Assembly: GCA_011390675.1 (NCBI GenBank)
Contig: JAABRX010000021.1
Location: forward strand, 1 to 43,692
Source: Trueperaceae bacterium
GTDB taxonomy: Bacteria > Deinococcota > Deinococci > Deinococcales > Trueperaceae
DNA length: 43,692 nucleotides
Direction: 5' to 3'
In this document: in pieces, positions 15,616-22,194 of the stretch
How positions within the stretch are numbered: position 1 is the first letter of the stretch
Layout: every line of letters starts with the position of its first letter
Position numbers and translations under genes: made by a program
Notes under the pieces: generated by a model
Databases searched by the model: none
Seen by the model: the letters and a program-made list of their open reading frames with translations, nothing else
What the model was told of the DNA's origin: nothing

Positions 15616-15834
15616 TCAGGCGATCCCGAGCGACGTGCAGATCGCACCGGTCAGGCCGAGGATGAAGACCAGGGTGCCGATCGAGGTCAAGAGCACGCCC
15701 AAGATCATCGTCTCGACGCGGCCCGCGGAGGCGATCTCAGGCGCCTCGGCGCCTCGACCGCGGTAGAAGCGAACGATCAACGCAGCGCCCACCGCCAGCA
15801 TCGCGGCGCCCAACAGCATCGGGATCCAACACAT
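15616..15834 (-). CDS. small two-TM membrane protein, function unknown
   Basis: A 72-residue protein with two hydrophobic segments, at about residues 4-22 (IPMLLGAAMLAVGAALIV) and 44-67 (MILGVLLTSIGTLVFILGL), separated by a short polar loop (RFYRGRGAEAPE). The frame extends further upstream, but the ATG at 15834 has a GAGGAGG ribosome binding site five bases upstream, which decides the start. Two cysteines lie near the termini. I do not recognise a family. Confidence 0.65.
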   Translation of the reverse strand: MCWIPMLLGAAMLAVGAALIVRFYRGRGAEAPEIASAGRVETMILGVLLTSIGTLVFILGLTGAICTSLGIA

Positions 15835-15930
15835 ACGAGCCTCCTCTCGGTCGCCCGCGCAGCGGGGCGATCGGAGGGCTCGGCCCATCGGCGTCACCGG
15901 CGCTGCGGCCAGACGGCCCGCGGTCGGCGG

Positions 15931-15958
15931 CGTCGGACGGTATCGGGCCCGTCCGACG
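15931..15958. promoter_or_regulatory. inverted repeat with embedded -10-like box
   Basis: Arms CGTCGGACGG and CCGTCCGACG (10 bp, perfect) around eight bases. On the minus strand TACCGT at 15942-15937 could be the -10 box of the two-TM gene, so the repeat may be an operator. Nothing else is recognisable in 15835-16050. Confidence 0.35.
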
Positions 15959-16054
15959 CTTCCACCGTGGGCTCCATCGCATCCGCGCGCAAGGGTCGAA
16001 CGTCCGGGCCCGATCGCTCACGGAGCGTTCGCACGACGTTCACGAAGTCGCGCC

Positions 16055-16060
16055 TACGCT
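16055..16060 (+). promoter_or_regulatory. -10 box of the QHQFR secreted-protein gene
   Basis: TACGCT 40 bases before the ATG at 16101; an AAGGGA ribosome binding site lies between them. Confidence 0.45.
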
Positions 16061-16100
16061 GACCTCAGCTCCGAACGCAGGAGCACGAAGGGAACCCACC

Positions 16101-16667
16101 ATGAGCACCAAACCGATCCTCATCCTCACCGCCGCCGCCCTCCTCGCGGGCTTCGCGCTCGCCCAACAGCACCAGTTCCGCGACGTCGCACCGCGCGGCG
16201 CGCCGCAGGGACGGATGCAGGCCGAAGCGCCCCAGTTCGTGCACCGCGCACAAGCCCGGCTCGGCGGCGCTGCGCTGCAAGGTCAGGTCGACGGTGTCAT
16301 CGTCGAAGCGCTCGGGCTGACGACCGACGAGCTGCACGCGCTCAAGGCCGAGGGCGCCTCGATCGCGCAGATCGCCGCCGACCGCGGTATCGACCTCGCC
16401 GACCTCGAGGCCGCCTTCCTCGCCGCCCGCCAGGAAGCGATCGACGCGCTCCTCGCCGACGGCACGATCAACGAGGTGCAGGCCGAGACCATGGCGGCGC
16501 GCGGGAACGACGCCTTCGCCGCCCTGTCGACCCGCGAAGGGCTCCAGGACGGTCGGAACGCCGGCGGTGAGCCGCAGCACCAGTTCCGCACCGACGACCC
16601 GCGCGGCCCGCAGGATCCCCCGATGGCGGGGCGGCGGGCGCCCCGGGGCCCCGGCGGCCGTTGGTGA
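16101..16667 (+). CDS. secreted protein with duplicated QHQFR motif
   Basis: A 188-residue exported protein. The signal peptide covers residues 1-21 (cleavage after ALA). Residues 60-140 are helical and resemble the DUF2680-like pattern of small exported proteins (IVEALGLTTDELHALKAEGASIAQIAADRGID, then LLADGTINEVQAETM). A short motif, QHQFR-x3-PRG, occurs at residues 23-33 and again at 159-169, framing the helical core. The C-terminus is Pro/Gly/Arg-rich. It is the gene just upstream of an OmpR-type response regulator, like small periplasmic accessory proteins of some stress two-component systems; that role is a guess. A 50-base palindrome separates the two genes. Confidence 0.72.
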   Translation: MSTKPILILTAAALLAGFALAQQHQFRDVAPRGAPQGRMQAEAPQFVHRAQARLGGAALQGQVDGVIVEALGLTTDELHALKAEGASIAQIAADRGIDLADLEAAFLAARQEAIDALLADGTINEVQAETMAARGNDAFAALSTREGLQDGRNAGGEPQHQFRTDDPRGPQDPPMAGRRAPRGPGGRW

Positions 16668-16680
16668 GCTGACCGCGCAC

Positions 16681-16730
16681 CCGCACGAGCCGGCCCCTCG
16701 GTCGTCCGACCGAGGGGCCGGCTCGTGCGG
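16681..16730. terminator. 50-base perfect palindromic hairpin
   Basis: A 24-bp stem (16681-16704 with 16707-16730) with only TC at the centre, followed by TTCG. Strong terminator candidate after the secreted-protein gene and 20 bases before the response-regulator promoter. Confidence 0.8.
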
Positions 16731-16750
16731 TTCGACGCACGTCCGCTTCG

Positions 16751-16756
16751 TAGCAT
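16751..16756 (+). promoter_or_regulatory. -10 box of the response-regulator gene
   Basis: TAGCAT 21 bases before the ATG at 16778; the short leader holds a GAGGAG site (16769-16774). Confidence 0.55.
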
Positions 16757-16777
16757 GGACAAGAGAGCGAGGAGATC

Positions 16778-17446
16778 ATGGCCGGAGCGCGCATCCTGAT
16801 CGTCGAGGACGAACCGCGGATCGCCGAGGTGCTCGAGCGCTACCTCAAGGCCGAGGGCTTCGCGGTCGAGCGCGCCGCGGACGGGCGCCGTGCCCTCGAG
16901 CTATGGCGCGCCGCCAACCCCGACCTGATCCTGCTCGACTTGATGCTCCCCGACGTGGACGGCTTCGAGGTGGCGCGCGCCGTGCGCCGCACCTCGGACG
17001 TGCCGATCCTGATGGTCACCGCCCGCGCCGAAGAGGCCGACCGGTTGATCGGCCTCGGCCTCGGCGCCGACGACTACATCGTCAAACCCTTCAGCCCGCG
17101 CGAGGTGGTGGCGCGGGTGCGTGCGGTCCTACGCCGCGCCGCCGGCCAGGTGCGGCCACCGGTGCACCACGCGGTCGGCGCGTTGACCGTCGACCTCGAC
17201 GCCTTCCAGGCGCGCTGCGGCGAGGCCCCGCTCGACCTGAGCCCAGCGCAGCTTCGTCTGCTCGCCACCCTCGCGGCCCAGCCGGGGCGGGCCTTCCGCC
17301 GCGCCGAGTTGCTCGAGGGGGGAAGCGACGGCTTCGCGGACGAACGCACCGTCGACGCCCACGTCAAGAACCTGCGCCGGCGGCTCGGCGCCTGCGCCGA
17401 CCAACTCGAGACCGTCCGCGGCGTCGGCTACCGGCTCCGGCCGTGA
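16778..17446 (+). CDS. OmpR/PhoB-family response regulator
   Basis: A 222-residue two-component response regulator. Receiver domain: acidic pair E10-D11, phosphoacceptor D54 (LLDLMLPDVDG), T81 and K103 (DDYIVKPF). The C-terminal winged helix runs from about 128 to 222 (LDLSPAQLRLLATLAAQPG, ERTVDAHVKNLRRRLG, TVRGVGYRL). It would activate or repress genes after phosphorylation. Its likely kinase is encoded about 1.3 kb downstream on the same strand, separated by an inverted deacetylase gene. The last 19 bases overlap the 3' end of that gene tail to tail. Signal unknown. Confidence 0.93.
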   Translation: MAGARILIVEDEPRIAEVLERYLKAEGFAVERAADGRRALELWRAANPDLILLDLMLPDVDGFEVARAVRRTSDVPILMVTARAEEADRLIGLGLGADDYIVKPFSPREVVARVRAVLRRAAGQVRPPVHHAVGALTVDLDAFQARCGEAPLDLSPAQLRLLATLAAQPGRAFRRAELLEGGSDGFADERTVDAHVKNLRRRLGACADQLETVRGVGYRLRP

Positions 17447-18750
17447 GGCGCCGCAGCATGCGCCGTTCCGCGGGCGTGCACGACGTCGCTCCACGGGCGG
17501 ACGTCGACGTCCGCGCTCGCGAGGTGCGCGACGACGGCGGCGAAGTCGTCCGCCGCGTACTCGGTCGGGTGCCGGGGCGATCCGTCGACGATCTGGTGGA
17601 ACACGAGCACCAACCAGCTCCGCTCCCGCGAGGCGCGGTCCACTTCGGCTCGCAGCTCGGCCGGGCCGTCGAAGTCGGCGACGCTCAGGGCACGGATCCG
17701 GTAGGGATCGGCCGGTGGCCAGGTCTCGTGGCCCAGACCGCGCACGATCGTCCGGCCGCTCGCGAACCGCGCACGCACGTGCTCCAGGACGCGCTCGTCG
17801 AACGCGCCGTAGGGGTAGGCGACGTGCGCCGCACCGGAGGCGAAGCCGTGCGCGACCAGCCAGGCTCGGACGGCGTCGAGCTCGGCGGCGAGGGCGGCGT
17901 CGTCGAGCCCGACGAACCCGGTGTCGCCCGCGAGGGCGGTCGCTTGGTGGGCGACGACGTCCCAGCCGGAGTACCGCACGGCCGCCTGCAGTTCGGGCAG
18001 CGTCATGAAGCCGGGCGCCGCCACCAGGTCGGAGATCACGGCCACCGACGCGCGCATCCCGAAGCGGTCGAGCACCGGCCGGGCGTACCGCGCGACGCCG
18101 TCGCGGGCGTCGTCGAACACGAGGGTGACGACGCCGCGCGTTGGGCGCGCGATCGTCTCGAGCCCGTTCAGCCAGACCGTGACCGGCCCCGCGCCCGCGT
18201 CGACGACGCCGACCTGCCACCCGGTGACGCGAGCGAGGTCGACGGGGCCAAGGCCGCCCCGCGCCAGCGGGGTGCCCAGCGGCACCGTCACGGAGACCCA
18301 TGCGCCGGAGTCGACGAGGGTGTCGTCGGGAGCGCCAGGACCCCGCGCGACGCGGTAGGTCTCGTACGACGCGAAATCGTCCGAGCTGAGGTACAGCACG
18401 ACCTCGTCCAGGAGGTCGACGCGATCGACCTTGAGCACCAGCCGGACGTGCGCGTCGCGCAGATCGCGGGGCGGCAGCTCCCGGGCCCGCACGTTGGTCT
18501 GGACCGCCGCACCGTCGGTGGTCACGCGAAGCGAGCCATCGCCCCGGACGAAGTCGTCGACGTCGCCGCTGCTGACGCCGGCGGCGCTCTGATGGTCGAA
18601 CGCGGTCGCACCGTCGAACAGGTCGATGACCTCGACGGCGGGCGCGTACGGCACGGATACGGGCGGTGGGACCTGGGCGGTGACCGCTCCGATCGCGGCG
18701 AACGCAAGAACCGTGAGCCAACCGTCGGGGCGTCGATGCGTTCGGATCAT
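17428..18750 (-). CDS. exported polysaccharide deacetylase-like protein (CE4/NodB fold, incomplete metal site)
   Basis: A 440-residue protein with signal peptide (about residues 1-26). Residues 40-200 form a beta-rich domain resembling a carbohydrate-binding module. The NodB homology region starts near 207 with VTLVFDDARDG (metal and base aspartates at 213-214). The usual H-x3-H metal pair is reduced: H268 is present (VVAHQATAL) but the second histidine is alanine. YPYGAFDE and LVFHQI correspond to later NodB motifs. It may be a binding protein or an altered deacetylase acting on surface glycans. The start at 18750 is favoured over the ATG at 18762 because it lies seven bases after TATGCT. 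Confidence 0.78.
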   Translation of the reverse strand: MIRTHRRPDGWLTVLAFAAIGAVTAQVPPPVSVPYAPAVEVIDLFDGATAFDHQSAAGVSSGDVDDFVRGDGSLRVTTDGAAVQTNVRARELPPRDLRDAHVRLVLKVDRVDLLDEVVLYLSSDDFASYETYRVARGPGAPDDTLVDSGAWVSVTVPLGTPLARGGLGPVDLARVTGWQVGVVDAGAGPVTVWLNGLETIARPTRGVVTLVFDDARDGVARYARPVLDRFGMRASVAVISDLVAAPGFMTLPELQAAVRYSGWDVVAHQATALAGDTGFVGLDDAALAAELDAVRAWLVAHGFASGAAHVAYPYGAFDERVLEHVRARFASGRTIVRGLGHETWPPADPYRIRALSVADFDGPAELRAEVDRASRERSWLVLVFHQIVDGSPRHPTEYAADDFAAVVAHLASADVDVRPWSDVVHARGTAHAAAPHGRSR

Positions 18751-18757
18751 GGCTGCG

Positions 18758-18763
18758 AGCATA
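18758..18763 (-). promoter_or_regulatory. -10 box, leaderless promoter of the deacetylase-like gene
   Basis: TATGCT on the minus strand, seven bases (CGCAGCC), then the ATG at 18750. The ATG at 18762 lies inside the box, which rules it out as start. Confidence 0.68.
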
Positions 18764-18779
18764 GCCGGGGGGTGGCGCC

Positions 18780-19904
18780 GTGAGCCTCCGCGCCCGCCTG
18801 GTGCTCGCGGTGGCGCTCACCGCCGTGTTCTCCGTGAGTCTGACCGGCCTGCTCAGCTTCCAAGCGGCGCGCGACCGGGTCCCTCGCGCCTTCGGCATGA
18901 CCCAGATGCGCGGCCAGGGCCCCGCGGTCGAGCGCCCGATGGGGTCGACGGTCGCGGCCTCCGAGCAACTGCTCGCTGAGCTCCAAGGGGCGACGTGGCG
19001 CGCCGGGGTGCTCGCGCTGGTGGTGGCGGCGGCGCTCGGGACGGCGGTCGCGCTGCATGCGAGCCGGCCGATCGCTCGCCTCGCCGACGCGACCCGCCGC
19101 TACGCCGGCGGCGATCGAGCCGCGCGCGCCACGCCCGATGGCCCGCGCGAGGTCGCCGACCTCGGCCTGGCCTTCAACGACCTCGCCGACCGGCTGCAGG
19201 CCGAGGACGTGCAACGCCGCCGCTTCACCGCCGACGTCGCCCACGAGCTGCGCACCCCGCTCACCGTCCTGCGCAGCGAGCTCGAGGCGATCGAGGACGG
19301 CTTGATGGCCCCCGACCCCGAGCGAGTGGCGCAGCTGCTGCAGCAAGTCGAGTTGCTCGGCAGGCTCGTCCAGGACCTCGGGACGCTCGCCTCCGCCGAA
19401 TCCGGCGCGCTCGAGCTGCGCCACGAGCGGTTCGACCTCGGCGCGCTCGCCGCCCAAGCAGCCGCCGCGTTCGAGCGGCGCGCGGCGGAACGAGGGGTCG
19501 CGGTCGCGATCGACGCCATCACCGCGCCGCTCGACGGCGACCCGGGGCGGGTGCTGCAGGTCGCCAACGCGCTGCTCGACAACGCGCTTCGACACGCCCC
19601 CGAGGGCGGCCACGTGTGGGTGCGGGTCGGCGTGGAGCATGGCGCCCCGGTGCTGGAGGTCTCCGACGACGGTGCGGGCGTGCCCGTGGCCGAACGCGAG
19701 CTCGTGTTCCGACGCTTCTACCGCGCGGACCCGGCGCGCTCGCGGGCTTCCGGCGGCTCCGGGCTCGGGCTCGCGATCGTCGCCGCGCTCGTCGAACGCC
19801 ATGGCGGGACGGTCGCCGTGGACGAGCGTCCTGGCGGCGGTGCGCGCTTCGCGGTCCGCTGGCCGCCGCCGACCGCCGGAACGGGTGGGGACGGTCCCGT
19901 GTGA
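18780..19904 (+). CDS. sensor histidine kinase
   Basis: A 374-residue membrane kinase. TM1 is at about residues 6-27, a short extracytoplasmic loop at 28-74, TM2 at 75-95 and HAMP at about 96-147. The HisKA box DVAHELRTPLTVL carries phosphorylated H155. The catalytic domain has an N box (NALLDNALRHAP), a G1 box (DDGAGVP), an F box (FRRFYRAD) and a G2 box (GSGLGLAI). The start is the GTG at 18780; only 29 bp separate it from the divergent deacetylase gene. No clear TAnnnT box fits this gene, although TAGCCG at 18762-18767 is a weak possibility. Most likely the partner of the response regulator at 16778-17446. Confidence 0.92.
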   Translation: MSLRARLVLAVALTAVFSVSLTGLLSFQAARDRVPRAFGMTQMRGQGPAVERPMGSTVAASEQLLAELQGATWRAGVLALVVAAALGTAVALHASRPIARLADATRRYAGGDRAARATPDGPREVADLGLAFNDLADRLQAEDVQRRRFTADVAHELRTPLTVLRSELEAIEDGLMAPDPERVAQLLQQVELLGRLVQDLGTLASAESGALELRHERFDLGALAAQAAAAFERRAAERGVAVAIDAITAPLDGDPGRVLQVANALLDNALRHAPEGGHVWVRVGVEHGAPVLEVSDDGAGVPVAERELVFRRFYRADPARSRASGGSGLGLAIVAALVERHGGTVAVDERPGGGARFAVRWPPPTAGTGGDGPV

Positions 19905-19925
19905 GGAGCGCTCACGTCGCGGACC

Positions 19926-19931
19926 TAGGAT
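19926..19931 (+). promoter_or_regulatory. -10 box of the SDR gene
   Basis: TAGGAT 67 bases before the ATG at 19999, giving a leader of about 60 nt. Confidence 0.5.
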
Positions 19932-19998
19932 GTAGGAACGGGGCCTCGGTGCACGCGCCCGAGCAGGCGCAGCCGCGGGCCCACGAATGGAGGCAGGC

Positions 19999-20763
19999 AT
20001 GAGGCTAGGAGACAAGGTCGTCGTGATCACCGGCGCGGGCGCGGGCATGGGCCGCGCGATGGCGAGCCGATTCGCCAAGGAAGGCGCCAAACTGGTCGTC
20101 GGCGAGATCGATCAGGCGCGCCTCGACGAGGTCGTGGCCGAAGTGCAGGCCGCGGGCGGGACGATCACCGGTCACGTGGGCAACGTGGCCCAGAAGGACG
20201 ACGCCGAGAAGCTGGTCCAGGCCGCGATCGACACCTACGGCAAGCTCGACGTGCTCGTGAACAACGCCGGCGTGATGGACAACTTCGAGGGCGTGGCGAA
20301 CTTCAGCGACGCGCAGTACCAGCGCGTCTTCGGCGTCAACGTCTACGGGCCGATGGTGCTCTCGGGTGCCGCGGTGCGCTTCATGAAGGAGCACGGAGGC
20401 GGCTCGATCATCAACGTCGCCAGCGCTGCGGGCGTCGGCGGGGCATCGGCCGGTGCCATCTACACCGCTTCGAAGCACGCAGTGATCGGCCTCACCCGCA
20501 ACACCGCCTTCACCTACGCACCCAACGGCATCCGCTGCAACGCGATCGTCGCGGGCGCCGTGAACACCTCGATCGGGACCAGCATGGACCCGAGCAAGTT
20601 CGATCAGGAGGCGTTCGCGCGCTACTCCACGTACCACGCGATCACGCCCGGTCAGCTCCAGTCCGAGGACATCGCCAACTTGGCGCTCTTCTTGGCCAGC
20701 GACGAGTCGAAGATGATCAACGGTGCGCTCGTCGCCGCCGACGCGGGGTGGACCTCCGCGTAA
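19999..20763 (+). CDS. short-chain dehydrogenase/reductase (SDR)
   Basis: A 254-residue classical SDR. Cofactor loop TGAGAGMG is at residues 11-18, NNAG at 88-91, catalytic S142 in NVASAAG, Y155 and K159 in YTASK, and the PxG-like stretch CNAIVAGAVNT follows. NAD(P)-dependent oxidation or reduction of a small alcohol or ketone is expected; the substrate cannot be told from sequence. An in-frame ATG at 19987 exists, but the GGAGG site at about 19989-19993 fits the ATG at 19999. Transcribed alone, with its own -10 box upstream and a hairpin terminator just after. Confidence 0.9.
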   Translation: MRLGDKVVVITGAGAGMGRAMASRFAKEGAKLVVGEIDQARLDEVVAEVQAAGGTITGHVGNVAQKDDAEKLVQAAIDTYGKLDVLVNNAGVMDNFEGVANFSDAQYQRVFGVNVYGPMVLSGAAVRFMKEHGGGSIINVASAAGVGGASAGAIYTASKHAVIGLTRNTAFTYAPNGIRCNAIVAGAVNTSIGTSMDPSKFDQEAFARYSTYHAITPGQLQSEDIANLALFLASDESKMINGALVAADAGWTSA

Positions 20764-20786
20764 GCCGCGCCCGACGTCCGACCGTA

Positions 20787-20817
20787 GTGCCCACCGCTCG
20801 CACCGAGCGGTGGGCAC
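20787..20817 (+). terminator. hairpin terminator after the SDR gene
   Basis: A perfect 14-bp stem (20787-20800 with 20804-20817) and a CAC loop, followed by GTTCGTCTC. Confidence 0.75.
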
Positions 20818-20837
20818 GTTCGTCTCGTGCGCCCGCG

Positions 20838-20843
20838 TATGCT
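20838..20843 (+). promoter_or_regulatory. -10 box of the biotin ligase gene
   Basis: TATGCT 16 bases before the ATG at 20860, so the leader would be about nine bases. The ATG at 20839 lies inside the box and is unlikely as start. Confidence 0.5.
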
Positions 20844-20859
20844 CGGCGCGGACGCCCCG

Positions 20860-21819
20860 ATGCCCATCCTCACCGACGCCCCCGACGACGCTCGACCGCT
20901 GCTCCCGGTGGACGCCGCCTGGCGCGCCGCCGCCGCGTCCGGACTCCCGGCCGAGCTGGCGGCCGCTTGGGCGGATCTCGGCTCGGAGCGGCCCATGTGG
21001 TGGGCGCCCGATGGCACCGAGCGGATCGTCGTGGTCGTCCACGAGGCCCCCCGTTCGCAGTTCGACGCCCTGAACGAGCGCCTCGGCGCCGGACGCTTCG
21101 TGCCCGCCGGCGTCGTGTGCGTCGCCTGTACGGGGTCGCGCTTTCACGGTCAGCGCGGTCGCCCGTGGGCCGCCCTCCGCGGGAACCTGCACGTCAGCGT
21201 GCACCTGCCGCTCGACGTCGACGCTGCAGCGGCGCAAGCCGGGCTCGCGGCGCTGCCCGCGGTCGCGATCGCGCGCGCGATCGAACGCGCCACCGACGGG
21301 CGCATCGCGCCTCGCCTCAAGTGGGTGAACGACGTGCTCGTCGGGGACCGCAAGATCGCGGGCGTGCTCGTCGCCACCCAGCTCCAGGGCGGGCGCGTGC
21401 GCCACGCGGTGGTGGGGGTGGGCGCGAACGCAGCGTGGGCGCCCGAGCTCGCCCCCTCGCCCCGAGCCGCCCTACCCACCTCGCTCGCCGACGTCGATCC
21501 GGTGCGGTTCGGCGCCCGCGCACCGCACGCCTGGACCGCCCTGGTGCCGCCGCTGCTCGAGGAGCTCGAGCGCGGCCGGGCGCTGCTCCAGGCGGGCGAC
21601 GGCGCAGCGCTCGTGGACGCGTATCGGGAGCGGGCCGCGTTCCTGGGGCGCGCGGTGACCCTCTGGCCGGTCGACGAGGACGCGCCCGGACCCCTCGTGC
21701 GGGGCCGCGTCGAGGCGCTGCTCCCCGATCTGGCGCTGCGCCTCGAGGGGCACGCCGAGCCGATCCGAAGCGGGCGCATGACGATCGACCCAGCGGACGA
21801 ACCCGCGCCGACGGGCTGA
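20860..21819 (+). CDS. birA: biotin--protein ligase (monofunctional BirA type)
   Basis: A 319-residue ligase that attaches biotin to a lysine of biotin carrier domains. Seen: the RFHGQRGRPWA loop (biotinyl-5'-AMP binding), GNLHVSVHLP, KWVNDVLVGDRKIAGVL and VVGVGANAAW. There is no N-terminal helix-turn-helix, so it is not a repressor; the first 70 or so residues form an extra region I do not recognise. It lies immediately upstream of the oadGAB genes, whose alpha subunit carries a biotin domain, so it probably serves that enzyme and perhaps acetyl-CoA carboxylase too. I choose ATG 20860 because the upstream in-frame ATG overlaps the -10 box. Confidence 0.88.
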   Translation: MPILTDAPDDARPLLPVDAAWRAAAASGLPAELAAAWADLGSERPMWWAPDGTERIVVVVHEAPRSQFDALNERLGAGRFVPAGVVCVACTGSRFHGQRGRPWAALRGNLHVSVHLPLDVDAAAAQAGLAALPAVAIARAIERATDGRIAPRLKWVNDVLVGDRKIAGVLVATQLQGGRVRHAVVGVGANAAWAPELAPSPRAALPTSLADVDPVRFGARAPHAWTALVPPLLEELERGRALLQAGDGAALVDAYRERAAFLGRAVTLWPVDEDAPGPLVRGRVEALLPDLALRLEGHAEPIRSGRMTIDPADEPAPTG

Positions 21820-21856
21820 GGACGCGCGACCCTGCCTGCGCGCGCACCGACTGCCG

Positions 21857-21915
21857 TACGCTCGTCGGGTACGACCTCCGGAGCGCGGTCCGCCGCGCCC
21901 ACGTCGTCCTACGCT
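21857..21915 (+). promoter_or_regulatory. two candidate -10 boxes for the oadGAB operon
   Basis: TACGCT at 21857-21862 would give a leader of about 65 nt; a second TACGCT at 21910-21915 would start transcription at the GGGAGG site. The first is the more likely functional one. The operon may also be read from birA. Confidence 0.4.
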
Positions 21916-21933
21916 TCGCCCGGGAGGCGCACC

Positions 21934-22194
21934 GTGGACCCGCCCGCCCTCTGGCTCGTCGCTCTGAACGCGTTCGCCGCGGTGGTCGTTCTGCTGGCGG
22001 TGCTCGCCGGCGCGATCCGCCTGCTGTCGGTCGTGTTCCCAGAACGAACCGCCCCGGCGCCCGAGGCCCCCGCGGTCGACGCCACCGCGATGCTCGACGC
22101 CCCGACCCTCGCCGCCATCCAGGTCGCCGTGCAGCACGCGCTGCCCGGCGGTCGCGTGGTGCGCATCGAACGAACGACTGGAGGAACCAAGTGA
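21934..22194 (+). CDS. oadG: oxaloacetate decarboxylase-type gamma subunit (OadG-like)
   Basis: An 86-residue protein with one N-terminal membrane helix (about residues 5-32, LWLVALNAFAAVVVLLAVLAG), then a Pro/Ala-rich linker and a short helix-strand tail (LAAIQVAVQHALPGGRVVRI). This is the usual shape of OAD gamma subunits, which hold alpha and beta together at the membrane. The start is the GTG at 21934, with a GGGAGG site six bases upstream. It overlaps oadA by four bases (GTGA). Sequence identity in this family is low, so the call leans on position and topology. Confidence 0.78.
   Translation: MDPPALWLVALNAFAAVVVLLAVLAGAIRLLSVVFPERTAPAPEAPAVDATAMLDAPTLAAIQVAVQHALPGGRVVRIERTTGGTK

Noticed and set aside
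15835-16050. possible small RNA or tRNA gene in the longest gene-free stretch
   Set aside because: No cloverleaf, conserved T-loop or other RNA signature is visible; only the inverted repeat at 15931-15958 stands out.
18762-18767. -10 box TAGCCG for the histidine kinase
   Set aside because: The last base is G rather than T and spacing to the GTG is 12; too weak to list as a promoter.
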